This document shows, in pieces, positions 8,655 through 18,072 of a stretch of 45,923 nucleotides of DNA. Source of the stretch: Candidatus Tayloriibacteriota bacterium (GTDB taxonomy: Bacteria; Patescibacteriota; Minisyncoccia; Phycocordibacterales; PALSA-1337); NCBI GenBank assembly GCA_028286665.1, contig JAQBRD010000002.1:1-45923 (forward strand), read 5' to 3'. The notes beneath the pieces are model-generated. The model saw only the letters and a program-made list of their open reading frames with translations. It ran no database searches and was not told the origin of the DNA. The first letter of the stretch is position 1, and each line of letters opens with the position of its first letter. Made by a program: the position numbers and the translations under genes.

Positions 8655-9413
8655 CTAGCTCCGCTGCTTCTTCTGAAGATACGCGATCCAGAAATTCCGC
8701 TTGTAGGATCGTCCGGCGAATTTCGTGTAATGCGTTTCCTTGTCGAGATAGAGGATATCGAACCCTGCTCCGGCATACACCCAAGAGAAATCTTCTTTTG
8801 AAAAAACCCGTTCGGTCAAGCCGAGTCCTGGCAAGATATAGGTATCTTTTTCAGGACCCGGATTCATCTTGATGAGGTTCTGCGCATTCGCATCGCCGTC
8901 TTTGCAGAGCGCCCTGACGAACAAATATCCGCCAGGCTTCAGCGCGCGGTGGACTTCGGCAAGGTATGTCGCGCGCTCTTTTTCATTCAGTGAGTTCGAT
9001 GAGGTGACATCAAGCGCGATGTCGAATGATGCGTCAGGAAAAGGAAGCTTCTCGCCGATGCTGTGCTTGAAATACTGGCTCTGCTCCTCGACTTCCATCC
9101 CGTACGCCTGCGCTCGAGCTTCATTGAGGGCAGTTTCGGATATGTCGATGCCTACCGCGCGGTTGGAAATGTCGAGCGTGCAGATATAATTGCTGTTCTT
9201 TCCGTTGCCGCAGCCAAGGTCGAGGATGCTGATCTTCTCGAGGGGGAAGGGCAGTCTTTTTGGCCCAAGGCCCGACTTTGCTAAGTCGCCATCATTACCA
9301 GGTTCACCCCGTCGGATCCAGCGGAGGAATTCCTTCACGGATGCCTGCGGTTCATTGCCGCCGGTGACGAGTTTCGGCTTTCGGTATTCGCGTTCCCAGA
9401 TGTGCTCTTGCAT
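8655..9413 (-). CDS. Class I SAM-dependent methyltransferase
   Basis: ISILDLGCGNGKNSNYICTLDISNRAVGIDIS...LPFPDASFDIALDVTSSNSL...EVHRALKPGGYLFVRALCKDGD. The track ORF extends to 10031, but its N-terminal part is antisense to the MBL-like gene; MQEHIW at 9413 is preceded by TGGTATGCT. Confidence 0.8.
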   Translation of the reverse strand: MQEHIWEREYRKPKLVTGGNEPQASVKEFLRWIRRGEPGNDGDLAKSGLGPKRLPFPLEKISILDLGCGNGKNSNYICTLDISNRAVGIDISETALNEARAQAYGMEVEEQSQYFKHSIGEKLPFPDASFDIALDVTSSNSLNEKERATYLAEVHRALKPGGYLFVRALCKDGDANAQNLIKMNPGPEKDTYILPGLGLTERVFSKEDFSWVYAGAGFDILYLDKETHYTKFAGRSYKRNFWIAYLQKKQRS

Positions 9414-9515
9414 GCCATATAGCATACCACAAGGAATGTGCGTTCGGGCAAATATCGTGTTCAGCTGCGGATCGGCTGGAAAAAAAACCCCGCGCTTGTT
9501 AGAATAGCCCCACAT

Positions 9516-10181
9516 ATGATTATCACGTATCAAGGAGGGGAGTTTTTCCGGGTGCAGTTCGGCGACATAACCATCGCCTTCAATCCGGTATCGAAGGATT
9601 CGAGCCTCAAGCCGGCTCGTTTCGGCAGCGATATCGTGCTCGTGTCCGCATACCATCCTGATTTCAACGGCATCGATCAGGTCTCCCATGGAGACAAGCA
9701 GCCGTTCGTCATCTCCGGTCCTGGCGAATATGAAGTGAAAGGCGTCTTCATCAAGGGCCTTCCTTCGGTTTCGCACTATGGCGTAGGCTCGAAAGGCGCC
9801 GCCGCGGGAACGACCGAACTCGTCAATACTATCTATACGGTCAGCCTCGAGAACATGAACCTCTGCTTCCTCGGCGCGATCGACACGTCGGAGCTCAAGA
9901 CTGAGACTGTCGAAGCACTCGATGAGATCGATATCCTGTTCGTTCCGATCGGCGGCGAAGGCGTGCTCGAGCCGGCGAAAGCGTACAAGCTCGCCGTCTC
10001 GCTCGAGCCGAAGCTCATCATTCCGATGCACTACGGCGATGTCGGCGCGAAAGACGCGCTGAAGGTCTTCCTCAAGGAAGCCGGAGAGAATCCTGATCCG
10101 GTCGCGAAGCTCACCCTGAAAAAGAAGGACTTGGAAGGGAAGGAAGGCAACGTCGTCATCCTTGAATCGAGCAAGGAATAA
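9516..10181 (+). CDS. Metallo-beta-lactamase-fold (UlaG/Lactamase_B_3-like) protein
   Basis: MIITYQGGEFFRVQFGDITIAFNPVSKDSSLKPARFGSDIVLVSAYHPDFNG...ISGPGEYEVKGVFIKG...LIIPMHYGD; start trimmed to 9516. Confidence 0.72.
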   Translation: MIITYQGGEFFRVQFGDITIAFNPVSKDSSLKPARFGSDIVLVSAYHPDFNGIDQVSHGDKQPFVISGPGEYEVKGVFIKGLPSVSHYGVGSKGAAAGTTELVNTIYTVSLENMNLCFLGAIDTSELKTETVEALDEIDILFVPIGGEGVLEPAKAYKLAVSLEPKLIIPMHYGDVGAKDALKVFLKEAGENPDPVAKLTLKKKDLEGKEGNVVILESSKE

Positions 10182-10224
10182 TGGTACAATTCAAGCATTA
10201 AACACTCATATTCATCATCATTTT

Positions 10225-10527
10225 ATGAAGCGACACCTCGAGAATTTGCGCGCGAAGCCGGACCACGTGAAGCGGAATATCGCTTTCGGGACTTCGCTCG
10301 GCATCACTGCGATCATCTTCGTCTTCTGGGTAGTATCTCTCACTGTGCAGGCTCCTTCGGTCTCAGCTTCGAATGATGACGCGTTAGCAAAAGTCGAATC
10401 GCCATTCTCATCGATGTCGGCGAGCGTCGGAGACGCGTGGAGTTCGATAAAGGACGTCCTCTCAGCATATGGCAAAGGCACTTCTCAGCCTGCAAACGCC
10501 CTCGAAGTAGTCCCAGGCAGCAGATAA
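10225..10527 (+). CDS. Small single-TM protein, unknown
   Basis: MKRHLENLRAKPDHVKRNIAFGTSLGITAIIFVFWVVSLTVQ; upstream TGGTACAAT. Confidence 0.55.
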   Translation: MKRHLENLRAKPDHVKRNIAFGTSLGITAIIFVFWVVSLTVQAPSVSASNDDALAKVESPFSSMSASVGDAWSSIKDVLSAYGKGTSQPANALEVVPGSR

Positions 10528-10562
10528 CAATAATCAATCAGATCGAATAGCATAAGAAAAAC

Positions 10563-13076
10563 ATGGCAAAAGGAAAAAACGGATCAGAACGACCAGAGGG
10601 CGAAGCAGAACCGATACTCCGAGACCCGGCGCTCGGCATCATCACGCGCAGCATCACGACAGAAATGCGCGAGTCGTTCCTCGATTACGCGATGTCAGTC
10701 ATCACTGACCGTGCGCTTCCCGATGTTCGAGACGGCCTGAAGCCGGTGCATCGACGCATCCTCTACGCAATGCATGAGAAGGGTCTTACGTATTCAGCAA
10801 AATTCCGAAAGTCAGCCGTAGTGGTGGGAGACGTGCTCGGTAACTATCACCCGCACGGCGACGTCGCCGTGTATGACTCGATGGTCGTGATGGCGCAGGA
10901 TTTCAAGATGCGCTACCAGCTCATCCAGGGACAGGGCAACTTCGGCAACGTCGACGGAGACTCGGCTGCTGCGATGCGATATACCGAGGCGAAGATGTCG
11001 CGTCTTTCAGCCGAGCTTCTCCGCGATATCGAAAAGGAAACCGTAGACTTCCGTCCGAACTATGACGGCACACGAAAGGAGCCGACCGTCCTTCCGACAG
11101 CCGTTCCGAACCTCCTCCTCAACGGTACCCTCGGCATCGCCGTCGGTATGGCGACAAACATCGCTCCGCACAACCTCACCGAGGTCATCGATGCGACGCA
11201 GCATCTTCTCGAGAACAAGGAAGCTACGACTGAGGAAATCCTTCAATTCATCAAGGGTCCTGACTTCCCGACAGGCGGAATCATGTACGGCGAAAAGGAC
11301 ATCCATCATGCGTATACCACCGGTCGCGGCGGCATCGTCGTCCGAGGCGAAGCAGAGATCGTCGAAGACAAGAAAGGCCAGTACTCGATCATCATCACCT
11401 CGATCCCATACCGAGTCGTGAAGTCCGATCTCATCATGAAGATCGCCGATCTCGTCCGGGAAAAGGTCCTTGAAGGCATCAGAGCTCTACGAGACGAGTC
11501 AGACAAAGATATGCGCATCGTCATCGACCTGAAGCAGGGCGCGCATCCGGAGAAAGTCCTCAATTTCATATACAAGCACACGCAGCTCGAGGAATCATTC
11601 CATGTGAACATGGTCGCCCTCGTGAATGGCGTTCCGCAGACGCTTTCCCTCAAGTCATTCCTCGAAGAATTCATCATCCATCGAATCGACGTCATTCGAC
11701 GCCGCACCCAATTCGATCTCACGAAAGCAGAGGATCGAGAGCATATCCTCCTCGGTCTGAAGAAAGCCCTCGACCATATCGACGAGATCATCACGCTCAT
11801 CCGCGCATCGAAAGACGCTCCTGAAGCGCATGCGAACCTCATGAAGAAGTTCAAGTTCTCGGACAAGCAGGCGACTGCCATCTGCGAAATGCGCCTTGTG
11901 AAGCTTGCCGGCCTCGAGCGGAAGAAGGTTCTTGACGAATTGAAGGAGATCCAATCGCTCATCGAAGAGCTGAAGAGCATCCTCGCGAGCGAGAAGAAGG
12001 TCCGCGGCATCATCAAGACCGAACTCACCGACATCAAGGCGAAATACGGAGATGCGCGCCGAACCCGCCTCGTGAAGCATGGCCTCAAGGATTTCAATCC
12101 AGAAGATCTCATTCCAGATGAGGAGTCCGTTCTCGTCCTCACCAAGGGCGGCTATATCAAGCGAACGAATCCTGATGAGTACCACAAGCAGCGACGCGGC
12201 GGAGTGGGCGTCGTCGATCTCGATACCAAGGAAGAGGATTTCATCACGCATCTCGTGAGCGCTAATACGCACGCCGAGCTCCTGTTCTTCACCGATCTCG
12301 GAAAGGCATACAAGATCAAGATGTTCGAGATCCCGGAAGGCAAGCGCGCTACTCGCGGCAAGTCGATCATGAACTTCCTGTCGCTGAGCGAAAGCGAGAA
12401 GGTCACATCCATCCTCCCGATGCCGAAGACGAAGAAGGAAGCCGACGGCCTCGCGCTCATGATGGTCACCAAGAACGGCACCGGAAAGAAGACGTCCGCG
12501 CAGCAGTTCCACGATGTCCGTCGCTCAGGCCTCATCGCGATCACGCTCGACGCAGGCGACGAGCTCATCTCCGTATCTTTTATTTCAAAGGGCGATGACG
12601 TCTCTATCGTAACTGCTCAGGGACAATCGATCCGATTCGAAGAATCAGATGTCCGCGAAATGGGCCGCAATGCAGCCGGCGTCCGCGTGATCAAGGTAGC
12701 GGAAGCAGATGAAAAGAAGAAGATTCCAGCTGACTATGTGATTTGCGCCGATGTCGTGCCGAAGGATGCGAAATCTCCGATGCTCTTCGTCATGACCGCC
12801 AATGGCTATGGAAAGAAGACCGACCTCTCCGAATACAAGGTCCAGAACCGAGGCGGCTCAGGCATCCTCACTGCGAACGTCACGAGCAAGACCGGCATCC
12901 TCATCGCTGCCCGCGTCGTCACTGAAGAAATCGCAGAGATCGTCGCGATGTCAAAGCAATCCCAGGTCATCCGCGTCGACATCAAGGAAATCCCATCGCT
13001 CGGCCGATCCACCCAGGGCGTCCGCGTCATGAAGCTCCGAGACGGGGATTCGATCGCAAGCCTCATCTGTCTCTAA
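10563..13076 (+). CDS. gyrA: DNA gyrase subunit A
   Basis: [33 protein letters not shown]...[19 protein letters not shown]...[25 protein letters not shown]-terminal beta-pinwheel repeats. Confidence 0.97.
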   Translation: MAKGKNGSERPEGEAEPILRDPALGIITRSITTEMRESFLDYAMSVITDRALPDVRDGLKPVHRRILYAMHEKGLTYSAKFRKSAVVVGDVLGNYHPHGDVAVYDSMVVMAQDFKMRYQLIQGQGNFGNVDGDSAAAMRYTEAKMSRLSAELLRDIEKETVDFRPNYDGTRKEPTVLPTAVPNLLLNGTLGIAVGMATNIAPHNLTEVIDATQHLLENKEATTEEILQFIKGPDFPTGGIMYGEKDIHHAYTTGRGGIVVRGEAEIVEDKKGQYSIIITSIPYRVVKSDLIMKIADLVREKVLEGIRALRDESDKDMRIVIDLKQGAHPEKVLNFIYKHTQLEESFHVNMVALVNGVPQTLSLKSFLEEFIIHRIDVIRRRTQFDLTKAEDREHILLGLKKALDHIDEIITLIRASKDAPEAHANLMKKFKFSDKQATAICEMRLVKLAGLERKKVLDELKEIQSLIEELKSILASEKKVRGIIKTELTDIKAKYGDARRTRLVKHGLKDFNPEDLIPDEESVLVLTKGGYIKRTNPDEYHKQRRGGVGVVDLDTKEEDFITHLVSANTHAELLFFTDLGKAYKIKMFEIPEGKRATRGKSIMNFLSLSESEKVTSILPMPKTKKEADGLALMMVTKNGTGKKTSAQQFHDVRRSGLIAITLDAGDELISVSFISKGDDVSIVTAQGQSIRFEESDVREMGRNAAGVRVIKVAEADEKKKIPADYVICADVVPKDAKSPMLFVMTANGYGKKTDLSEYKVQNRGGSGILTANVTSKTGILIAARVVTEEIAEIVAMSKQSQVIRVDIKEIPSLGRSTQGVRVMKLRDGDSIASLICL

Positions 13077-13107
13077 GTCTCGTCTTAAAATTCGGCAGTA
13101 TCTCCAT

Positions 13108-13134
13108 AAAAAGCGCCCAAATAGGGCACTTTTT
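13108..13134 (+). terminator. Terminator after gyrA
   Basis: AAAAAGCGCCC/GGGCaCTTTTT hairpin with T tract. Confidence 0.7.
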
Positions 13135-13239
13135 ATTTTGCTGCTGCTCCCATGTTTTATAAGCCAGTGAACCTGTGAACAACCCCGCATAGCACGCTCG
13201 GGCATTGCGCGCTATAATAAAGCCACATTTCATATTCAT

Positions 13240-13764
13240 ATGTTCTCCGACCCAATAAAAAACATCGCCCAATTCGACATTCAGGACGGCATGAAGGTCG
13301 TCGATATCGGCGCAGGGAGCGGCTTCTATAGCCTCGAATCGGGAAAAAAAGTGGGTCCTCGAGGCATGGTCTATGCCGTCGATGTGCAGCGCGATCTCCT
13401 CGACAAGGTGAAGAATTCAGCAGGCCTCCTCGGCATCCATAATATCGAAACCGTCTGGGGAAATGCCGAGAAGATCGGCGGGACCAAGCTTCGCGAGTCG
13501 ATTGCCGACCGTACAATCCTTTCCAATGTCCTATTCCAGATCGAGGCGAAGGACCGAGACAATCTCGCGCTCGAGCTCAAGCGCATCACCAAATCCGGAG
13601 GCAAGCTCATGGTCATCGATTGGGAAGCGGGCAGCGCGCTCGGTCCGAGGACTCTTGTTCCGAGCATGATCGCCGGAGCCATATTCGCGAAGGCAGGCTT
13701 CGCGCTCGAAAAGGAATTCGACGCCGGCGACCATCATTACGGACTCATCTTCAAGCGACCATAA
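13240..13764 (+). CDS. Class I SAM-dependent methyltransferase
   Basis: DGMKVVDIGAGSGFYSLESGKKVGPRGMVYAVDVQRDLLDKVKN...ELKRITKSGGKLMVIDW. Confidence 0.82.
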   Translation: MFSDPIKNIAQFDIQDGMKVVDIGAGSGFYSLESGKKVGPRGMVYAVDVQRDLLDKVKNSAGLLGIHNIETVWGNAEKIGGTKLRESIADRTILSNVLFQIEAKDRDNLALELKRITKSGGKLMVIDWEAGSALGPRTLVPSMIAGAIFAKAGFALEKEFDAGDHHYGLIFKRP

Positions 13765-13768
13765 CACC

Positions 13769-15088
13769 ATGACCAAATTCCAAGCAATCCTGATCGCCGC
13801 ATTCATTCTTTTCACCATCGTCGGTGCCGTCATCTTTGCGACATTCAAGGGCAAGAATTCCACGCCGCAGCTTCCGGCTATCCAGATCTGGGGAACATTC
13901 CCTTCGGATACCTTCAATCTTTTCGTCCAGCATCTGAACATAAGCCGTCCTGAGGGCCTGAAGATCAGCTATGTCCAGAAATCTCCGGAGCAGTTCGACA
14001 AGGACTTCATCGAGACGCTCGCCCGAGGCGGCGGTCCCGATGCAGTGCTTCTCCCGCAGGAGATGGTCCTCAAGCATCTCGACAAGATCGTCCCGATTCC
14101 GGTCACCGTCATTCCGCAGCGCAATTTCATGGATGCATATATCCAGCAAGCGGAGAATTACATCACTTCGAAGGGCATCATCGCGCTGCCGTTCAGCGTA
14201 GATCCGCTCGTCATGTATTGGAACCGCGATTCGTTCACCAATGCCGGCATACCGTCGTATCCGAAATATTGGGATGATTTCGGCGAGATCAGCAAGAAGC
14301 TCACGGCCAAAGACGAGAATTCGAATATCAGGAAAAGCGCGCTCGCGCTCGGCGAATTCAGCAATATCACGCATGCGCGCGAGATCTTCGGCTCTATCCT
14401 CATGCAGGCAGGCAACCCGGTGCTCAAGGTGGTGCAGGAATCGAACGGAGAAGGAGGATTTTCAGATTCCGCTCAGAGCATGCTTGCGAATGCTTCTATC
14501 CAGGGCGGCGATCGCTCGAATGTCGCGCTCAATTTCTTCATCAGGTATTCCAATCCAGCGGATCCAGATTATTCGTGGAACAGAGCGCTCCCGCAATCAA
14601 GGAATGCATTCCTTTCCGGCACGCTCGCTACGTACTTCGGCTTCGCATCCGAACTGAGCAGCATCCGGGGGAAGAATCCGAATCTCAATTTCGACGTCGC
14701 TCCGTTTCCGCAGGCGAAGAAGGGCCTGCTTCGCGTGACATATGGAAAGATGTACGGCTTCTCCATCGTGCGGAGCGCGCATGATCAGGCGGCAGCACTC
14801 TCCATCCTGAGTTCGCTCGTGGCTCCGGAGGCTCTCGCATACCTGAGCCAGCAGACATATCTTCCGCCGGTGCGGCGCGATCTCGTCGCGGCAGGCAATG
14901 CTGATCCGTATCTCGCCAACTTCTATGACTCAGCGCTCATTTCCAGGGCGTGGCTCGATCCCGATGCTGCTGCGACCGGAGACATCTTCCAGGAGATGGT
15001 CGAGTCGGTCACGAGCGGCCGCAAGCTCGGCTATGAGGCGATCAAGGATGCCGATACGAAGATCAACCTGCTTATCAGCAATATTTAA
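13769..15088 (+). CDS. Extracellular solute-binding protein (family 1-like), TM-anchored
   Basis: N-terminal TM without lipobox Cys; IQIWGTFPSDTFNLFVQHLN...GGGPDAVLLPQEMVLKHLDKIVPI...IIALPFSVDPLVMYWNRDSFTNAGI. Confidence 0.78.
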   Translation: MTKFQAILIAAFILFTIVGAVIFATFKGKNSTPQLPAIQIWGTFPSDTFNLFVQHLNISRPEGLKISYVQKSPEQFDKDFIETLARGGGPDAVLLPQEMVLKHLDKIVPIPVTVIPQRNFMDAYIQQAENYITSKGIIALPFSVDPLVMYWNRDSFTNAGIPSYPKYWDDFGEISKKLTAKDENSNIRKSALALGEFSNITHAREIFGSILMQAGNPVLKVVQESNGEGGFSDSAQSMLANASIQGGDRSNVALNFFIRYSNPADPDYSWNRALPQSRNAFLSGTLATYFGFASELSSIRGKNPNLNFDVAPFPQAKKGLLRVTYGKMYGFSIVRSAHDQAAALSILSSLVAPEALAYLSQQTYLPPVRRDLVAAGNADPYLANFYDSALISRAWLDPDAAATGDIFQEMVESVTSGRKLGYEAIKDADTKINLLISNI

Positions 15089-15091
15089 TAT

Positions 15092-15601
15092 ATGAAATCA
15101 AAAATCATCGCATTCCTGCTCCTTTCCCTCATGCTTGCGGTTTTCGCAGGACCTGCCGTCCTGCTCGGAATCCCGCTTGCCAACGCTCAATCTGCAGGCG
15201 CTGAGCAATATCCGGGCCTCGTGAAGTGCGACGGCGTGGTGGACGGCGCGTATGAATACCAGGCAGATCCGAACAAGCCCGATTCGACATCGACGATCCC
15301 CGTCTTCGTCCCCGCGAAGAATTCCAAGCAGAAGCTCTGCAACTTCACCGCTTTGATCGAAGAGATACAGTTCCTCATCAATTGGCTCTTCAAGATCGCG
15401 GTGCCTATCGCGATCGCGCTCTTCGCATACGCAGGATTCCTCTATATGACCGGCGAACCGGGAAAGATCAAGACTGCAAAGAGCATGTTCTCGACAGTCG
15501 GCGTCGGCTTCGGCTTCATGCTCATCTCGTGGTTTGTCATATACACGGTCCTGCATTGGCTCGTCAGGCCAGGCCAGGGTTTCGATGCATTACTCAAATA
15601 A
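15092..15601 (+). CDS. VirB2/TrbC-like pilin-like protein 1
   Basis: Signal peptide plus two TMs: IKIAVPIAIALFAYAGFLYMTG-type helix, GKIKTAKSMFSTVGVGFGFMLISWFVIYTV. Confidence 0.65.
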   Translation: MKSKIIAFLLLSLMLAVFAGPAVLLGIPLANAQSAGAEQYPGLVKCDGVVDGAYEYQADPNKPDSTSTIPVFVPAKNSKQKLCNFTALIEEIQFLINWLFKIAVPIAIALFAYAGFLYMTGEPGKIKTAKSMFSTVGVGFGFMLISWFVIYTVLHWLVRPGQGFDALLK

Positions 15602-15606
15602 ATATC

Positions 15607-16146
15607 ATGAAAAAAAACCAAAATAAAACCGCGTTCCTGGCACTTGCAATCGCAGCGATTCTTTTTGTCCCAGCCTATGCGGGGGTCCATGCAGCCCCGA
15701 CGACTTTCACCAATACCGGAGGCGACACTTTCACTAATACTGGCGGCGATACTTTCACCAATACCGGAGGCGACACCTTCACTAATACGGGCGTCGCAAG
15801 CAATCAGAGCAATCCCTGCGGCCCGAGCCAGAGTTCAGGTTCAGCCCTCCCTGGAATCTCGAATCCGCTCACCGCATGCAGCCTCGAGGATCTTCTCGCC
15901 ACTGTCGTCGACATTGCCATGAATATCGGCATCGTCTTCGCAGTCATCATGATCATCTACGCTGGGTTCAAATTCATCTGGGCGAGAGGGAATGCAAGCG
16001 AGCTTGAAGCTGCAAAGCATCTCTTCATGTATGTCATCATCGGGCTCGCGATCCTCATCGCTTCGAAAGCGATCGTCGGCATCATCAAGAACAGCCTTCT
16101 CCAGGCGAAAGTCGTCGATCCGAAGGTATTCAATCAGAGCAAATAA
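15607..16146 (+). CDS. VirB2/TrbC-like pilin-like protein 2 with TFTNTGGD repeats
   Basis: Start trimmed to MKKNQNKTAF (15607); signal peptide, repeat region, two TMs AVIMIIYAGFKFIWARGNASELEAAKHLFMYVIIGLAILIASKAIVGII. Confidence 0.68.
   Translation: MKKNQNKTAFLALAIAAILFVPAYAGVHAAPTTFTNTGGDTFTNTGGDTFTNTGGDTFTNTGVASNQSNPCGPSQSSGSALPGISNPLTACSLEDLLATVVDIAMNIGIVFAVIMIIYAGFKFIWARGNASELEAAKHLFMYVIIGLAILIASKAIVGIIKNSLLQAKVVDPKVFNQSK
15703..15798 (+). repeat. In-frame 24-bp tandem repeat (4 units, TFTNTGGD)
   Basis: Units 15703-15726 and 15751-15774 are identical (ACTTTCACCAATACCGGAGGCGAC); 15727-15750 is a synonymous variant; the fourth (15775-15798) is degenerate. Confidence 0.92.
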
Positions 16147-16164
16147 TCATATATAATATAGCCT

Positions 16165-16602
16165 ATGAAAACAAACATCATCATCGCTCGCGTATCGCCC
16201 CTCATCGCAGCCGCATTGTTTCCGCTCGTGACATCCGCATTTACGAAGAATCTCTGCGAACTCGTCAATATCGTCATGTATTATTTCGATGTCGCGATAT
16301 ACATGATCATCGCTCTCGCTACGGTGATCTTCATATGGAACGTCTATAAGTATTTCTTCAAGCCGGATGCGGAGAGAAAGGAGGCGGGCCTCTATGTCAT
16401 GTACAGCGTCATCGGATTCTTCATCATTCTCTCATTCTGGGGTCTCGTCAATATCGTCAAGAACACGCTCAATCTCGATACGAATGCGCCATCGAGCTTC
16501 GGAACTCCTTCAAGCGGCAGCAGCTGCAGCAGCGCCCCTGCGAACAGCGGCCTCAATCTCGATAACCGCGCGCCGATAACTGCGCCTTCTATGCACCTAT
16601 AG
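16165..16602 (+). CDS. VirB2/TrbC-like pilin-like protein 3
   Basis: IYMIIALATVIFIWNVYKYFFKPDAERKEAGLYVMYSVIGFFIILSFWGLVNIVKNTL; TATAAT 7 nt before ATG. Confidence 0.68.
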   Translation: MKTNIIIARVSPLIAAALFPLVTSAFTKNLCELVNIVMYYFDVAIYMIIALATVIFIWNVYKYFFKPDAERKEAGLYVMYSVIGFFIILSFWGLVNIVKNTLNLDTNAPSSFGTPSSGSSCSSAPANSGLNLDNRAPITAPSMHL

Positions 16603-16667
16603 AGGCGCGTGATATACTTGCGCAATACAAGAGGCAGATTATTCAAATTAATATTTAGCATTATTTT

Positions 16668-17042
16668 ATGAAATCAATGAAGAAGTGGATTGTAGCCGCA
16701 CTCGCTCTCGCGCCAAGCGCAGCATTCGCTCAGCAGATCACGGACATCAACGGCGTCACGTCGAAGATCACGAACATCGGCAACACCGTCGTCACGATCC
16801 TCATTTCGCTCGCCGTCATTTACATCATCATCAACGTCGTCCGATACCTCATCATCGGCGCGGGAGATCCAGCAAGCCGAGCGACAGCAGGCCATGCCAT
16901 CATCTGGGGCATCGTCGGTCTTTTCGTCATCCTCTCTATCTGGGGCTTGGTACGAATCCTCACGAATACCTTCAGCACTCAGAACAACGCTCCGACCACT
17001 GAATTGAATAAGATAATGGTCATTCCTCCTCCGCAGATCTAA
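16668..17042 (+). CDS. VirB2/TrbC-like pilin-like protein 4
   Basis: Signal peptide; VTILISLAVIYIIINVVRYLIIGAGDPASRATAGHAIIWGIVGLFVILSIWGLVRILTNTF; promoter TGATATACT at 16610-16618. Confidence 0.7.
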   Translation: MKSMKKWIVAALALAPSAAFAQQITDINGVTSKITNIGNTVVTILISLAVIYIIINVVRYLIIGAGDPASRATAGHAIIWGIVGLFVILSIWGLVRILTNTFSTQNNAPTTELNKIMVIPPPQI

Positions 17043-17065
17043 TAACCGTCACCGGCCTTCACTCC

Positions 17066-17395
17066 ATGAACTTCGCCTCGATAGTCTCGCTGATCCTCAT
17101 GCCTGAGATAGCTCACGCTGATACTGCGCAGGCGACTGCCGTCACGAAGACCATCCTCGGTCCGATCATGACGTACATCCTGCAGCCTGCGTACATGCTC
17201 CTGGTGGCGCTCGCAGTCGTCGTATTCATCTGGGGCACTGCGCAGTTCATCCTGAGCGGGGAAGATTCGGAAAAGCGTTCCGAAGCTCAGCAGCATATCC
17301 TCTGGGGAGTCATCGGCCTGTTCATCATGTTCGCGGTATTCGGCATCGTACGATTCGTCGGAAGCACTCTCGGGGTCGATGTCCCGCTTTTCTAA
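17066..17395 (+). CDS. VirB2/TrbC-like pilin-like protein 5
   Basis: YMLLVALAVVVFIWGTAQFILSGEDSEKRSEAQQHILWGVIGLFIMFAVFGIVRFVGSTLG. Confidence 0.7.
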   Translation: MNFASIVSLILMPEIAHADTAQATAVTKTILGPIMTYILQPAYMLLVALAVVVFIWGTAQFILSGEDSEKRSEAQQHILWGVIGLFIMFAVFGIVRFVGSTLGVDVPLF

Positions 17396-17432
17396 AGAGG
17401 GAATCGCAGTCATTGAAACATGTGAAAAGAGT

Positions 17433-17463
17433 AAAGGGCGGTCGCATATGTGCGCCGCCCTTT
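17433..17463 (+). terminator. Terminator after the pilin array
   Basis: AAAGGGCGG/CCGCCCTTT, extended inward by CGCA/TGCG. Confidence 0.75.
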
Positions 17464-17519
17464 GCCTATTTCTACATGCCTGCAATGTGCATCCGGTTTT
17501 CTATGCCGGAGGGTTGTGG

Positions 17520-18038
17520 TCAGTGCGCCGGATTGGCGACTGGCCGGGTTCTTGTTATCTGAATATACGGCCGAGCCATGCGGGGATGACCTTTCTGATC
17601 ATCGTGGATCATGACTCGGAGCTGGCCGCCGCTGTTCGCCATCTTGACGTAATCCGCGGTTCCGTAAGGGCCTTGGACCATGTAGGGACCCTGGTCAATA
17701 AAGCCCGTTCGATCGTCAGCTATCGTGTAATACCTGACGTATGCACCCATGGGTTGTACGTCGATGCTCTCGCCGACAGCGACATCGTCATACAGGTTCC
17801 GAGTGAGCTCGGTTTCCGATAAGTAGATGTTCGTCGTCGTCGTTTTCCATTCCAGCGTTCCTGTGACCAGCACTGGCCGCTGTTGCTGCTGGCGATCAGT
17901 CTTTTCGGCGGTCACGAGGGTCCTGCTGCTGGTCGTCGCGGCTCTGACGTTTCCGTCCGTTCCGTCGTTCCAGAAGAAGGCTATTCCCACGATTATTCCT
18001 GTCACGCCCGCTATCACCATCGATTTTGTTATCTTCAT
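17520..18038 (-). CDS. Membrane-anchored protein of unknown function (cassette gene 3)
   Basis: Start trimmed to MKITKSMVIAGVTGIIVGIAFFW (TM); C-terminal soluble domain without recognised motif. Confidence 0.6.
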   Translation of the reverse strand: MKITKSMVIAGVTGIIVGIAFFWNDGTDGNVRAATTSSRTLVTAEKTDRQQQQRPVLVTGTLEWKTTTTNIYLSETELTRNLYDDVAVGESIDVQPMGAYVRYYTIADDRTGFIDQGPYMVQGPYGTADYVKMANSGGQLRVMIHDDQKGHPRMARPYIQITRTRPVANPAH

Positions 18039-18072
18039 TTGTAACCACTCTCTTTCTTTTTTGTTTCTTTGT

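Noticed and set aside
9414-10031. N-terminal extension of the 8655-10031 minus ORF
   Set aside because: This part is antisense to the MBL-fold gene; the methyltransferase domain starts after MQEHIW at 9413 and has its own -10 box.
15703-15798. Short repeats considered as a CRISPR array
   Set aside because: Contiguous 24-bp in-frame units with no spacers, coding for TFTNTGGD; no cas genes nearby.
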